A stretch of 64,000 bases of DNA from Nitrincola alkalisediminis (lineage in GTDB: Bacteria > Pseudomonadota > Gammaproteobacteria > Pseudomonadales > Balneatricaceae): the NCBI RefSeq assembly GCF_009821115.1, contig NZ_VYTY01000002.1, forward strand, positions 248,001-312,000. The letters are read 5' to 3'. The first letter of the stretch is position 1; every line of letters begins with the position of its first letter. A model generated the notes under the pieces. It had not been told where the DNA came from and made no database searches. It saw only the letters and a program-made list of their open reading frames with translations. A program made the position numbers and the translations under genes. Shown one piece after another: positions 8,065 to 16,359 of the stretch.

Positions 8065-9231
8065 CTAACAGGCGACATATTCACGCTTATGTTGATGAAT
8101 CGCAGCTAAGCGAAAGCGACCTAACGTGGCTTTCGGTATCTCAACAGACTCGCCTTGGCGAGGGTCAGGATAACGATACAGGTCTAGATACTGATCATAG
8201 TTAAGCTCTTGGCGCTCGGCCAACATATCCATATGGCGCTGGGTATGTAAGCAGGCCTGATAGCCCTCTTGGATAGAGCCACTAAAAAACTCAGCAACGC
8301 AGCCAGAGCCATAACTAAAAAACCCAACTTTTTTACCCGCCAGATTTTCTTTAACGTTATCCAGTAGCGAACACAAACCAATATAAATCGATGCGGTATA
8401 GCTATTGCCAATAATTTGATTATAGCGAAGCGTAGGTTGTATTTGCGCTTCAATCCCTTCAGCTGACAACTCACATTGATTTGATTTCGCTAGATGCTGA
8501 TGCGCTTTTTGTGCCATCCGACTAAATGGCAAGTGGTAACAAAAGTAACTAAAATCATTGAAGCCAATTCGACTCACCTCAGAAAAGCTATCCCAGGTTT
8601 TCTTCAATGCTTTTAAGTATATTTTTGTCGAGTACTTGCCATCAACCAACGCTGTGGAACGATAATTAGGCCGCCAAAAATCCATAACATCATCGGTGTA
8701 ATTGCCGACTTCTGCATCAATCGCCATGATACGTGGATTATGGCTAATCAACATGGCAACAGCACCGCAGCCTTGCGTCGCTTCACCGGGGGTATCAAGA
8801 TCGTAGCGTGCGATATCCGACGCGATCACCAACACTTTAGTGGTTGGCTGACGTGCCACCAAGGCACACGCCATCTGCAATGCAGCCGTGGCACTGTAGC
8901 AAGCCTGTTTTAATTCAACCACTCGACAATTCGCATTCAACCCTAATAAACGGTGCACATAAATACCGGCAGCCTTGGATTGGTCAATACCTGTTTCTGT
9001 GGCCAACAATAGAGTTGAAATCGCGTTTGTCCCTATACGCTCGATCAAAGGTAAAGCGGCATTAGCGGCCATCGTCACGATGTCTTCATCGTGCGTTGCC
9101 ATTGCCATCTTCTCTTGACCGATACCGGTATAGTACTTCTCTGGGTCAGTTTGCTGCTTCGCAGCCAACGTCCTTAAATCAAGATAAAAGTTGGACGTAT
9201 AAAAACTGATTTCGTCTATACCCACTGACAT
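8065..9231 (-). CDS. mvaS: Hydroxymethylglutaryl-CoA synthase
   Basis: A 388-residue bacterial-type HMG-CoA synthase. The catalytic triad sits at the same numbers as in the well-studied staphylococcal enzyme: E79 in ATETGID, C111 in KQACYSAT and H233 in CYHLPFSRM. It condenses acetyl-CoA with acetoacetyl-CoA to give HMG-CoA, the entry step of the mevalonate pathway. It starts 15 nt after the fni stop; GAGGA just before the fni stop codon is a plausible ribosome site. The full length and intact active site make the call secure. Confidence 0.96.
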   Translation of the reverse strand: MSVGIDEISFYTSNFYLDLRTLAAKQQTDPEKYYTGIGQEKMAMATHDEDIVTMAANAALPLIERIGTNAISTLLLATETGIDQSKAAGIYVHRLLGLNANCRVVELKQACYSATAALQMACALVARQPTTKVLVIASDIARYDLDTPGEATQGCGAVAMLISHNPRIMAIDAEVGNYTDDVMDFWRPNYRSTALVDGKYSTKIYLKALKKTWDSFSEVSRIGFNDFSYFCYHLPFSRMAQKAHQHLAKSNQCELSAEGIEAQIQPTLRYNQIIGNSYTASIYIGLCSLLDNVKENLAGKKVGFFSYGSGCVAEFFSGSIQEGYQACLHTQRHMDMLAERQELNYDQYLDLYRYPDPRQGESVEIPKATLGRFRLAAIHQHKREYVAC

Positions 9232-9246
9232 ATCTGCTAAAGTTCC

Positions 9247-10278
9247 TCAACGCTCTTCAACAATAAGCGCTTTGTTCCTGTACAGTGCTGAAAAATCTGA
9301 CGTACCGAGCAGAAACATCGCCGTAACAAATTCACGCCGCAGTTTTTCGATTGCAGCTATGACCGCATCCGCTGATTCCATGGCAGGTTGTAATAATGGA
9401 GCTGCCACCCCGCAAAGCGAGGCGCCGAGTATAACAGATTTCGCCATATCAATCCCATCTCTTATACCACCACTGGCAATCAAAGTGGCCTGATCCAAAA
9501 AAGGCTCGGCCAACTTCAAGGCTAAGGGCGTTGGCAGCCCCCAATCCTGGAATTTCAAACCTAAATCCGTTGCATCGAACTGGCGACGATGGTGTTCAAT
9601 TCGGCTCCAAGATGTCCCACCGCTGCCAGCGACATCAAAATAACGAACTCCCGCTCCTAGCCCTAAACGAATATCCGCTGGCGATAGCCCAGACCCCACT
9701 TCTTTTAAAATAATAGGTAGAGTCAAGCGTTGCTGAAGCGCCTGGATAGCCGCTGACAGACCTGCAAAATTCGTATCGCCTTCAGGCTGAACTGCCTCTT
9801 GCAGAGGGTTCAAATGCAAATACAGCGCATCGGCCTGCAAAACATCAACCGCACGCATAACGTCTTCATAACCCACGCCACAATTCAACTGCACCGCGCC
9901 AATATTCGCAAACAAAGGAACGGTGGGTGCAAATGGGCGAAGCGAAAAGCTCTCTTTTGCAGCCTCAGATGAAAACATCACTCGCTGCGATCCAACCCCC
10001 ATCGCAACCTGACACGCCTCAGCGGCAAGCGCTAGGTTTTTATTAATGTGCCTAACCAGCTCATGATCCCCTCCTGTCATTGAGGAGATCAGCAAAGGAA
10101 AGCTGAGTCTTTTACCTAAAAACTCCACACTGGGATCAATTTCAGCGAGAGACACTTCTGGCAACGCCCGGTGCGTCAAACGAATTCGATCGAAATAAGC
10201 ACCTTGACGATCCGTCTCTGGGTCCTGCTCAATCACTCGAATATGTTCGATTTTCCGCTCGTTGGTTTGATCGCTCAT
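9247..10278 (-). CDS. fni: Type 2 isopentenyl-diphosphate delta-isomerase (FMN-dependent)
   Basis: A 343-residue TIM-barrel flavoprotein of the type 2 IPP isomerase family. Typical segments include LLISSMTGGDHELVRHIN, MGVGSQRVMF, the NPLQEAVQPEGDTNF substrate loop, the KEVGSG segment, DVAGSGGTSWSRIE and the C-terminal ASGGIRDGIDMAKSVILGA for FMN phosphate binding. It interconverts IPP and DMAPP using reduced FMN. Its start overlaps the HMG-CoA reductase stop in an ATGA arrangement, indicating translational coupling. The type 2 enzyme usually accompanies bacterial mevalonate pathways. Confidence 0.96.
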   Translation of the reverse strand: MSDQTNERKIEHIRVIEQDPETDRQGAYFDRIRLTHRALPEVSLAEIDPSVEFLGKRLSFPLLISSMTGGDHELVRHINKNLALAAEACQVAMGVGSQRVMFSSEAAKESFSLRPFAPTVPLFANIGAVQLNCGVGYEDVMRAVDVLQADALYLHLNPLQEAVQPEGDTNFAGLSAAIQALQQRLTLPIILKEVGSGLSPADIRLGLGAGVRYFDVAGSGGTSWSRIEHHRRQFDATDLGLKFQDWGLPTPLALKLAEPFLDQATLIASGGIRDGIDMAKSVILGASLCGVAAPLLQPAMESADAVIAAIEKLRREFVTAMFLLGTSDFSALYRNKALIVEER

Positions 10279-11312
10279 GAGCGCTCCAATTTAATATGCG
10301 CTTCCATCAACTCACCCGGATTGGTTTGCGCGGATAACAAAGACAACTCACCACACAAGACCACAGCACCGCAGATGGCGGCTAAGCGCCTAGCATTTTC
10401 TCCAGGCTGTCGATCTGCCTTACAGCCAAGTCGTGTTAAGTTCTCTTCAACAAAATCGATCCCTTTACCATTACCAACACTGCCGACGATCACATTCGGC
10501 AAGGTGCATGAGAAATATAAATCACCCTGCCTGGCCTCAGCATGAACAATCCCTTGCGATCCCTCGATAATATTGGCAGCGTCTTGCCCTGTTGCCAGAT
10601 AAAACGCCAGCAGCATATTGGCATAATGTGCATTTGCACTACGAATTCCACCGGCGATTAGAGTGCCAATTAAATTCTTTTTTATGTTCAGATCGACAAC
10701 TTTTTCAGGCGTGGTATTTAAACGACGTTCACAAATATCGCGCGGAATGAGTATTTCACTGACCACATACTTCCCGCGTCCGAGAATCCCGTTTACGGCT
10801 GTCGCTTTTTTGTCAGAGCAATAATTGGCCGAAATAGACGAGTAGCGCAGTTGAGGATACTCAGCCAGGATCCAAGGTATCAACTTATCGGCTGCATTCG
10901 TCACCATATTGTGTCCAGAGGCATCTCCCGTCGTGAACTCCAGACGCAAATACATCAGGTTACCGACCACTTGGCTGTGCATATCAATAAGCTGCGCAAA
11001 ACGACTGCTTCTGGCCACCACTGCATTCAACTCAGGCTGACGCTGCTTAATCGATACCAAGGCTTGATGCGCGGCCCAAGCATCCTCTGCTTCAAGTAAG
11101 ACTGATCGCGTCATTCGCTCATCAATAACATTGGTCCGAATACCTTCAGTGAGCATCGAAACTCGTGCACCACGCCCTACCGAATGCCATAAAGGAATTT
11201 CGTAGGTTGCGAGCGGCACACTCACCTTTTCATTTAAGGTTTCACCCGTGATTTTAAGCGGACCTACCCAGCGCATCGGGATAGGGGCTTGAAGTAGCTT
11301 GTGAGATTTCAT
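10275..11312 (-). CDS. hmgA: Hydroxymethylglutaryl-CoA reductase
   Basis: A 345-residue HMG-CoA reductase, the likely committing step of the pathway (HMG-CoA to mevalonate). Catalytic residues are recognisable: Glu38 in LATYEIPLW, Lys in NYCSDKKATAVN (about 163-174), Asp in ATGQDAANIIE, and the C-terminal catalytic His339 in EAHIKLERS. GDASGHNMVTNA (129-140) is the cofactor/substrate motif. The NYCSDKKATAVN form resembles class I (archaeal/eukaryotic catalytic domain) more than the class II Pseudomonas mevalonii type; class and cofactor preference are inferred. It is the first gene of the operon, with an extended -10 promoter about 85 nt upstream of its ATG. Confidence 0.93.
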   Translation of the reverse strand: MKSHKLLQAPIPMRWVGPLKITGETLNEKVSVPLATYEIPLWHSVGRGARVSMLTEGIRTNVIDERMTRSVLLEAEDAWAAHQALVSIKQRQPELNAVVARSSRFAQLIDMHSQVVGNLMYLRLEFTTGDASGHNMVTNAADKLIPWILAEYPQLRYSSISANYCSDKKATAVNGILGRGKYVVSEILIPRDICERRLNTTPEKVVDLNIKKNLIGTLIAGGIRSANAHYANMLLAFYLATGQDAANIIEGSQGIVHAEARQGDLYFSCTLPNVIVGSVGNGKGIDFVEENLTRLGCKADRQPGENARRLAAICGAVVLCGELSLLSAQTNPGELMEAHIKLERS

Positions 11313-11388
11313 AGGTTACTGAGTCAGAGAAACGACGAATTTTAGCGACCCCTTCGGGCTTATGCAATCATCGACTTAGGGTTAAAGA

Positions 11389-11404
11389 TAAAGGCATTAT
11401 AACA
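11389..11404 (-). promoter_or_regulatory. Extended -10 promoter candidate for the mevalonate operon
   Basis: On the minus strand TGTTATAAT (11404-11396) is a perfect TATAAT with the TGn extension. It lies right after the argG terminator and would give a leader of about 75 nt before the HMG-CoA reductase ATG. At the usual spacing the -35 position falls in the terminator stem (GGGCCC), so there is no recognisable -35 box. This fits an extended -10 promoter. Confidence 0.5.
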
Positions 11405-11426
11405 AAAAGGACCCATAAGGGCCCTT
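11402..11426 (-). terminator. Rho-independent terminator after argG
   Basis: On the minus strand AAGGGCCC-TTAT-GGGTCCTT forms an 8-bp stem (one G-U pair) followed by TTTTTG. It begins 27 nt downstream of the argG stop. It separates argG from the mevalonate operon, whose -10 element overlaps the end of the T-run. Confidence 0.85.
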
Positions 11427-11453
11427 TTAGCGTTTATTTGTATCCTGAGCGAA

Positions 11454-12677
11454 TTAATCCAGCAGGTTCCGACCCTTGCTTGCAGCAATTCGCATGCGCA
11501 GCGCGTTCAATTTAATAAACCCTTCTGCATCTTTTTGATTGTAAGAACCCGCATCATCTTCAAAAGTAGCAATGCTTTCATCAAAAAGACTATCGGCTGA
11601 ACGACGCCCAACCACTGAGACCGCTCCTTTGTACAATTTAACGCGGACATCGCCGTTGACGTGACGCTGGCTGTAATCGATCATCTGCTGCATCATTTTG
11701 CGCTCTTCAGACCACCAAAAACCATTGTAGATCATCTCGGCATAACGTGGCATCAGCGCATCTTTCAAGTGAGCGACTTCGCGATCCAAGGTAATTGATT
11801 CTATCGCACGATGTGCTTTCAACATAATGGTGCCACCCGGTGTTTCATAGCATCCGCGTGACTTCATTCCCACAAAGCGGTTTTCAACGATATCTAAGCG
11901 CCCAACGCCGTTTGCTCCCCCGATTTTATTCAGAGTTTCAAGCACTGTCGCAGGGCTCATGGCTTCGCCATTAATTGCAACGATGTCACCTTTCTCATAC
12001 GTCAACTCAAGATAGGTTGCTTGATCCGGTGCTTCTTCAGGACTCACGCTCCAACGCCACATATCGTCTTCTGCTTCAGCCCAAGGCTCTTCCAACACAC
12101 CACCTTCATAGGAAATGTGCAGAAGGTTTGCATCCATAGAGTAAGGTGATTTCTTTTTCTTGTTGCTGAAGTCAACAGGTATGTTTCGCTCTTCGCAGTA
12201 CTGCATGAGCTTTTCACGAGACGTCAGATCCCACTCACGCCAAGGTGCAATCACTTTCACGCCAGGTTTTAGAGCATAGGCTCCCAACTCAAAGCGCACT
12301 TGATCATTACCCTTACCCGTTGCACCATGAGAAATAGCATCAGCACCGGTCTCGTTCGCAATTTCAATTAGACGCTTTGCAATCAATGGACGTGCGATGG
12401 ATGTGCCCAGCAAATACTCACCTTCATAGATGGTATTGGCACGGAACATTGGAAATACGTAATCACGGACAAACTCTTCACGCAGATCTTCGATGTAAAT
12501 CTCTTTTACACCCAAGGCTTCGGCTTTTGTACGGGCTGGCTCAACTTCTTCACCTTGCCCTATATCTGCCGTAAAGGTCACCACTTCACAGGCATAGGTG
12601 TCTTGTAGCCAACGAACAATTACTGATGTATCCAGGCCGCCAGAGTAGGCTAAAACGACCTTTTTAATATCGGACAT
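11454..12677 (-). CDS. argG: Argininosuccinate synthase
   Basis: A 407-residue argininosuccinate synthase that ligates citrulline and aspartate with ATP, the penultimate step of arginine synthesis. The N-terminal PP-loop [13 protein letters not shown] and family segments [30 protein letters not shown] and ETPGGTIM are intact. The start at 12677 ([14 protein letters not shown]) has GGAG 10 nt upstream and matches family N-termini; the frame can be extended 7 codons to a GTG, but that lacks support. A terminator follows the stop. The argG-motY-rnt-grxD order is like that known in Pseudomonas. ArgD and ArgF are encoded 2.4-4.6 kb away on the other strand. Confidence 0.97.
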   Translation of the reverse strand: MSDIKKVVLAYSGGLDTSVIVRWLQDTYACEVVTFTADIGQGEEVEPARTKAEALGVKEIYIEDLREEFVRDYVFPMFRANTIYEGEYLLGTSIARPLIAKRLIEIANETGADAISHGATGKGNDQVRFELGAYALKPGVKVIAPWREWDLTSREKLMQYCEERNIPVDFSNKKKKSPYSMDANLLHISYEGGVLEEPWAEAEDDMWRWSVSPEEAPDQATYLELTYEKGDIVAINGEAMSPATVLETLNKIGGANGVGRLDIVENRFVGMKSRGCYETPGGTIMLKAHRAIESITLDREVAHLKDALMPRYAEMIYNGFWWSEERKMMQQMIDYSQRHVNGDVRVKLYKGAVSVVGRRSADSLFDESIATFEDDAGSYNQKDAEGFIKLNALRMRIAASKGRNLLD

Positions 12678-12785
12678 ATTTAATGTGCTCCAGATCACTG
12701 AAACCAGCCACTCACCGCGAGTAGCTGTAAGAAAGACGTTAATACGTATTTTGCAGAGTGTAACAGAAAGACTCCGTTTCTGCCT

Positions 12786-13640
12786 CTATTCACGCTCAAG
12801 TCGAATTGTCACGCGACGATTTCGTGTGCGATTTTCTTCGGTATCATTATCGACAACAGGATAGCGGTCACCATGATAGCGCATAATAATGATGTCTTCA
12901 GGCACCCCGCGGCCAACCAGATACTCCGTCACGGCTTCTGCTCTGCGTCTAGACGTATCACGATTTAACAAGCGGCGCCCGACATTATCGGAATGCCCGT
13001 CAATAAAAATCTGCTGAACCGAGGGATCGGTTAAGACATATTGAATAATCTGATCCAAGCGCTCGGTGGTGGCATCCGACAATCGAAACTGATCAGGTGG
13101 GAACAAAACAGCCGTTCTAGCAATCTGCCGATAGTTAACAGGCAGCAACTGGGTTAAGCAATCAAGATAATCATCATAGGCAGGGGCAAAATTCACAGAC
13201 GATATCCCCACAGTGACGGGTTCAGAAGTCTGGAACCACTGTTGTGCACTGAAGGTTGGAAACAAACCATTATGCAATGCTGCCAGCATTCGAATTGCAG
13301 AGTCGCCTTGAACCACAACCTGTCCCTGACTGACGCTCAACTCAGTAATGGCCTGAGGCTGACGCCCAGGTTGCCAATTCGGCATCTCGGCCACAAGTCG
13401 CACCGAACCATTTAACTGCTGGCGCTGACTTGGCGTCAATCTAAACACTAGATTTTCGCCAGCCTCCTGCTCGAATACTCCTTCACCAAAAGAAGGAATA
13501 CGCTGCGTCATCCGACACATAAAGGGGGACATATCAATTTCCCATGCAGCTGTTTCTATGGTCGGCCGAAAGGTAACCGCTTGCACGATGACAGGCAAGA
13601 TCAACAACGCAAGTAAGGACAATTTACACCAACACTTCAT
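12786..13640 (-). CDS. motY: MotY-like sodium-driven flagellar motor T-ring protein
   Basis: A protein of about 284 residues with an N-terminal signal peptide (hydrophobic SLLALLILPVIVQA), an N-terminal MotY-type domain and a C-terminal OmpA-like peptidoglycan-binding domain (about 180-284, with DGHSDNVG, SRRRAEAV and NRRVTI). The N-terminal half carries MotY features: paired cysteines (FMCRM and LDCL), WQPGRQPQAI and GLFPTFSAQQW. In Vibrio and Pseudomonas, MotY forms the periplasmic T ring that holds the PomA/B or MotCD stators around the motor. The neighbourhood argG-motY-rnt supports it. The start is uncertain: an upstream in-frame ATG at 13664 also exists and neither has a clear ribosome site. 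No other flagellar genes are in the window. Confidence 0.82.
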   Translation of the reverse strand: MKCWCKLSLLALLILPVIVQAVTFRPTIETAAWEIDMSPFMCRMTQRIPSFGEGVFEQEAGENLVFRLTPSQRQQLNGSVRLVAEMPNWQPGRQPQAITELSVSQGQVVVQGDSAIRMLAALHNGLFPTFSAQQWFQTSEPVTVGISSVNFAPAYDDYLDCLTQLLPVNYRQIARTAVLFPPDQFRLSDATTERLDQIIQYVLTDPSVQQIFIDGHSDNVGRRLLNRDTSRRRAEAVTEYLVGRGVPEDIIIMRYHGDRYPVVDNDTEENRTRNRRVTIRLERE

Positions 13641-13775
13641 GAACACAATACGGCCTTTCCACATTATCGTTGAGTCTTTATCGGCAAAGACAACAGATTA
13701 TTTAGATGACGTTTCACTCAATAACACAGACTGATAGAATACCCTTAACACATGAGCATAGAGTAAGGATTTTTT

Positions 13776-14420
13776 TTGGCACAGTCATCCGATAAAACAA
13801 ATATGGCCGACCGCTTTCGCGGATACCTGCCCGTCGTTATTGATGTCGAAACGGCAGGATTTAACGCGCAAACTGATGCACTTCTGGAAATCGCAGCCGT
13901 TACGCTGATTATGGACGAACAAGGTTACTTGCACATAGACAGCACTTATAGCGCAAATGTAGTGCCTTTTGAAGGTGCAAATATCGAACAATCTGCTTTA
14001 GCCTTTACGGGCATTGATCCTTGGGCCCCGTCTCGCAATGCCATCAATGAAGCGGATGCCCTTGAAACCCTATTCAAGCCCATTCGCAAAGCCGTGAAAT
14101 CCAATGGTTGCAAACGAGCCATACTGGTTGGACACAATGCCACGTTTGATCACAACTTTTTATTCAAAGCCGCTGAGCGTTGTCAACTGAAACGCAATCC
14201 TTTTCATCCTTTTTCCACATTCGACACAGCAACGCTGGCAGGGCTTGCGTGCGGTCAAACGGTACTTGCCAAGGCATGCGAAGTGGCTGGAATCGATTTC
14301 GATAACAAAAAAGCGCATTCTGCTGTTTACGATACAGAAAAAACAGCCGAGCTGTTTTGCATGATTGTGAATCGCTGGAAAGATATGGGTGGCTGGGATC
14401 TTGTACTGGATACACGATAA
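13776..14420 (+). CDS. rnt: Ribonuclease T
   Basis: A 214-residue DEDD-family 3'-to-5' exoribonuclease that trims tRNA and 5S rRNA 3' ends. Visible motifs: [18 protein letters not shown] (Exo I), [11 protein letters not shown] (Exo II) and [15 protein letters not shown] (Exo III). [20 protein letters not shown] is a family-specific segment. I kept the TTG start because TAAGGA lies 6 nt upstream and the resulting N-terminal length matches E. coli RNase T; an internal ATG at 13803 is the alternative. It faces grxD with a shared hairpin between the two stops. Confidence 0.95.
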   Translation: MAQSSDKTNMADRFRGYLPVVIDVETAGFNAQTDALLEIAAVTLIMDEQGYLHIDSTYSANVVPFEGANIEQSALAFTGIDPWAPSRNAINEADALETLFKPIRKAVKSNGCKRAILVGHNATFDHNFLFKAAERCQLKRNPFHPFSTFDTATLAGLACGQTVLAKACEVAGIDFDNKKAHSAVYDTEKTAELFCMIVNRWKDMGGWDLVLDTR

Positions 14421-14441
14421 CCGCTTATCCAATCATCAAAA

Positions 14442-14472
14442 ATGGCTGATCGCTCTTACGCAGATCAGCCAT
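14442..14472. terminator. Hairpin between convergent rnt and grxD
   Basis: A perfect 10-bp stem, ATGGCTGATC (14442-14451) pairing with GATCAGCCAT (14463-14472), with an 11-nt loop. On the minus strand it is followed by TTTTG, so it best suits grxD. On the plus strand the T-tract is poor. Confidence 0.6.
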
Positions 14473-14484
14473 ACTGAATTCTGC

Positions 14485-14829
14485 TTAAGACTCAGCGTTT
14501 TCAGAAGCGCCTGATGCAGCTGCAGCAGCCTTTACCATTTCAGCCAACTCACCTGTAGCCGCCAATTCGGTAATAATATCGCAACCACCAACTAACTCAC
14601 CATTGATCCATAGCTGAGGAAAGGTCGGCCAGTTTGCGTACTTTGGTAACTCACTGCGGATATCTGGATGCTCAAGAATATTGACAAACGCGAATCTTTC
14701 TCCGCAAGCCATTAAGGCTTCAGTTGCACGGGATGAAAACCCACACTGAGGAAAACGAGGCGTTCCTTTCATGTATAAAAGGATTGAATTTGACTCGATC
14801 TGCTCTTTGATAACATCAACTACGCTCAT
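14485..14829 (-). CDS. grxD: Monothiol glutaredoxin Grx4/GrxD
   Basis: A 114-residue CGFS-type glutaredoxin: MKGTPRFPQCGFSSRA contains the CGFS active site (about residues 29-32), followed by WPTFPQLWINGELVGGCDI for glutathione binding. Such proteins bind and transfer [2Fe-2S] clusters, often with BolA partners, rather than acting as disulfide reductases. Length and motifs match E. coli GrxD. The short Ala-rich tail (AAAAASGASENAES) is unremarkable. The gene is transcribed towards rnt. About 270 nt separates its start from divergent argD, room for both promoters. Confidence 0.96.
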   Translation of the reverse strand: MSVVDVIKEQIESNSILLYMKGTPRFPQCGFSSRATEALMACGERFAFVNILEHPDIRSELPKYANWPTFPQLWINGELVGGCDIITELAATGELAEMVKAAAAASGASENAES

Positions 14830-15037
14830 TAAAGCACCTATAACACTATGGGGTTGTGAGTAACCATGGTCGATTCAACGCAACCATGCTCGAAAGCAAA
14901 CTAGGACTAAGTTTACTTAATACTTGAGTAATACTATCAGATACTCTTGCTTCCTTCTTTAACTATGATGTCAGAATTGCAAGTTTCAAGCATCAAAATA
15001 TGATTTTTTCTCAGGCAATTGCCAAATGATCACTCAC

Positions 15038-15079
15038 GCCCTAGAATACATGTCTTTTGGCAGCTAGGGCTGCCTTTTT
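15038..15079 (+). promoter_or_regulatory. Candidate transcription attenuator in the argD leader
   Basis: GGCAGC (15059-15064), TAGG loop, GCTGCC (15069-15074) and TTTTTG form a compact intrinsic terminator 22 nt before the argD ATG. GCCCTAG (15038-15044) is exactly complementary to CTAGGGC (15064-15070), and that pairing would break the terminator stem. No gene on this strand ends upstream, so the terminator belongs to the argD leader. Terminator and antiterminator are seen in the sequence; regulation is inferred. Confidence 0.5.
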
Positions 15080-15101
15080 GCGTTGTAGGGAGAAAAACGA
15101 G

Positions 15102-16295
15102 ATGACCATGCAACCCCTTATGAATACGTATAATCGCATGTCAGTAGCCTTTGATTATGGCCAGGGAGCATGGATTTATGACACTGACGGCCACAAATAC
15201 CTTGATGCACTCTGCGGAATTGCCGTCACAGGGTTGGGCCACGCGCATCCTGCAATTACTAAGGCTATTTCTGAGCAAGCAGGAAAGTTAATTCATTGCT
15301 CTAACCTATATTCGATCCCTTTACAGCAAGAGCTGGCAGCAAAGCTCGCGTCTGTATCTGGCATGGATAACGTCTTTTTTGGCAACTCAGGTGCCGAAGC
15401 GAATGAAGCAGCAATTAAAATTGCGCGCCGCTACGGACACAATCGCGGCGTCGACAAGCCTACGATCATTGTTATGGAAAACTCCTTTCATGGACGCACA
15501 CTGGCGACGCTAAGTGCAACAGGCAACCGTGCCATTCAAGCAGGATTTGAGCCTTTAGTCAGCGGATTCGTTCGTGCTCCTTTTAACAATCTCGACGCGA
15601 TTCGCCAAATTGCTTCAAACAATAACGATGTTGTCGCCATATTGGTTGAACCCATTCAGGGCGAAGGCGGTATTCATGTTCCGTCGAACGAGTATTTAGA
15701 GCAACTTCGTGCCATCTGCGACGAAAATGATTGGCTTCTGATGCTAGATGAAGTACAAACAGGCAATGGGCGTACAGGTAAGTACTTTGCTTACCAACAT
15801 ACGTCTATTATGCCTGATGTCGTGACAACGGCTAAAGGATTGGGTAATGGCTTCCCTATCGGAGCTTGCCTAGCACGCGGTGCCGCGGCAGAAGTCTTTG
15901 GCCCAGGCAATCATGGCACAACCTATGGCGGAAGCCCCCTTGCTTGTGCTACCGCACTCGCTGTGGTGAACACCATTGTAGAAGATAAACTTTGTGAGCA
16001 TGCAGCGTCACTCGGGCAGTACATACTCGATGGCTTTCATATCCAGCTCGCAGACGCGCCTTATGTAAAAGAAATTCGCGGCAAAGGCTTGATGATAGGT
16101 ATCGAGCTCACAGACGCAGGTACCGAGTTAGCCGTACTTGCCAAAGTGAAAGGAATACTGTTAAACATAACAGGTGGCGGACGAGTTGTTCGTTTGTTGC
16201 CACCTTTGATCATGAGCCAGAACGAGGCCGACCTCATGATCCATACGGTTTCTAAACTCATTCGTATTTATGCGGGTGATGAGGCTGACGCCTGA
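15102..16295 (+). CDS. argD: Acetylornithine/succinyldiaminopimelate aminotransferase
   Basis: A 397-residue class III PLP aminotransferase converting N-acetylglutamate semialdehyde to N-acetylornithine, and commonly also serving lysine synthesis. Features: GIAVTGLGHAHP, FFGNSGAEANEAAIK, NSFHGRT, EPIQGEGG, LMLDEVQTGNGRTG and the PLP lysine in TTAKGLGNGFPIGA. The start at 15102 has AGGGAG 9 nt upstream; the frame extends back to 15057, but that stretch is the leader hairpin. It is followed 64 nt later by argF. A possible attenuator precedes it. Confidence 0.93.
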   Translation: MTMQPLMNTYNRMSVAFDYGQGAWIYDTDGHKYLDALCGIAVTGLGHAHPAITKAISEQAGKLIHCSNLYSIPLQQELAAKLASVSGMDNVFFGNSGAEANEAAIKIARRYGHNRGVDKPTIIVMENSFHGRTLATLSATGNRAIQAGFEPLVSGFVRAPFNNLDAIRQIASNNNDVVAILVEPIQGEGGIHVPSNEYLEQLRAICDENDWLLMLDEVQTGNGRTGKYFAYQHTSIMPDVVTTAKGLGNGFPIGACLARGAAAEVFGPGNHGTTYGGSPLACATALAVVNTIVEDKLCEHAASLGQYILDGFHIQLADAPYVKEIRGKGLMIGIELTDAGTELAVLAKVKGILLNITGGGRVVRLLPPLIMSQNEADLMIHTVSKLIRIYAGDEADA

Positions 16296-16332
16296 TTCTC
16301 AGAAACCCTCTGATAAAAACTGACCTCTGGAA

Positions 16333-16351
16333 CCGGCAGCTACGCTGCCGG
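16333..16351 (+). promoter_or_regulatory. Strong hairpin immediately before argF
   Basis: CCGGCAGC (16333-16340), TAC loop, GCTGCCGG (16344-16351), then CTTAATTT and the argF ATG. The 8-bp GC-rich stem ends 8 nt before the start codon, and no Shine-Dalgarno sequence lies between them. The core GGCAGCTA is shared with the argD leader hairpin. It could be an argD terminator with a poor T-run or a translational control element for argF. Confidence 0.45.
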
Positions 16352-16359
16352 CTTAATTT

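Noticed and set aside
15057-15101. Upstream extension of argD to 15057
   Set aside because: The added residues would be encoded by the leader hairpin and terminator; the ATG at 15102 has a good ribosome site.
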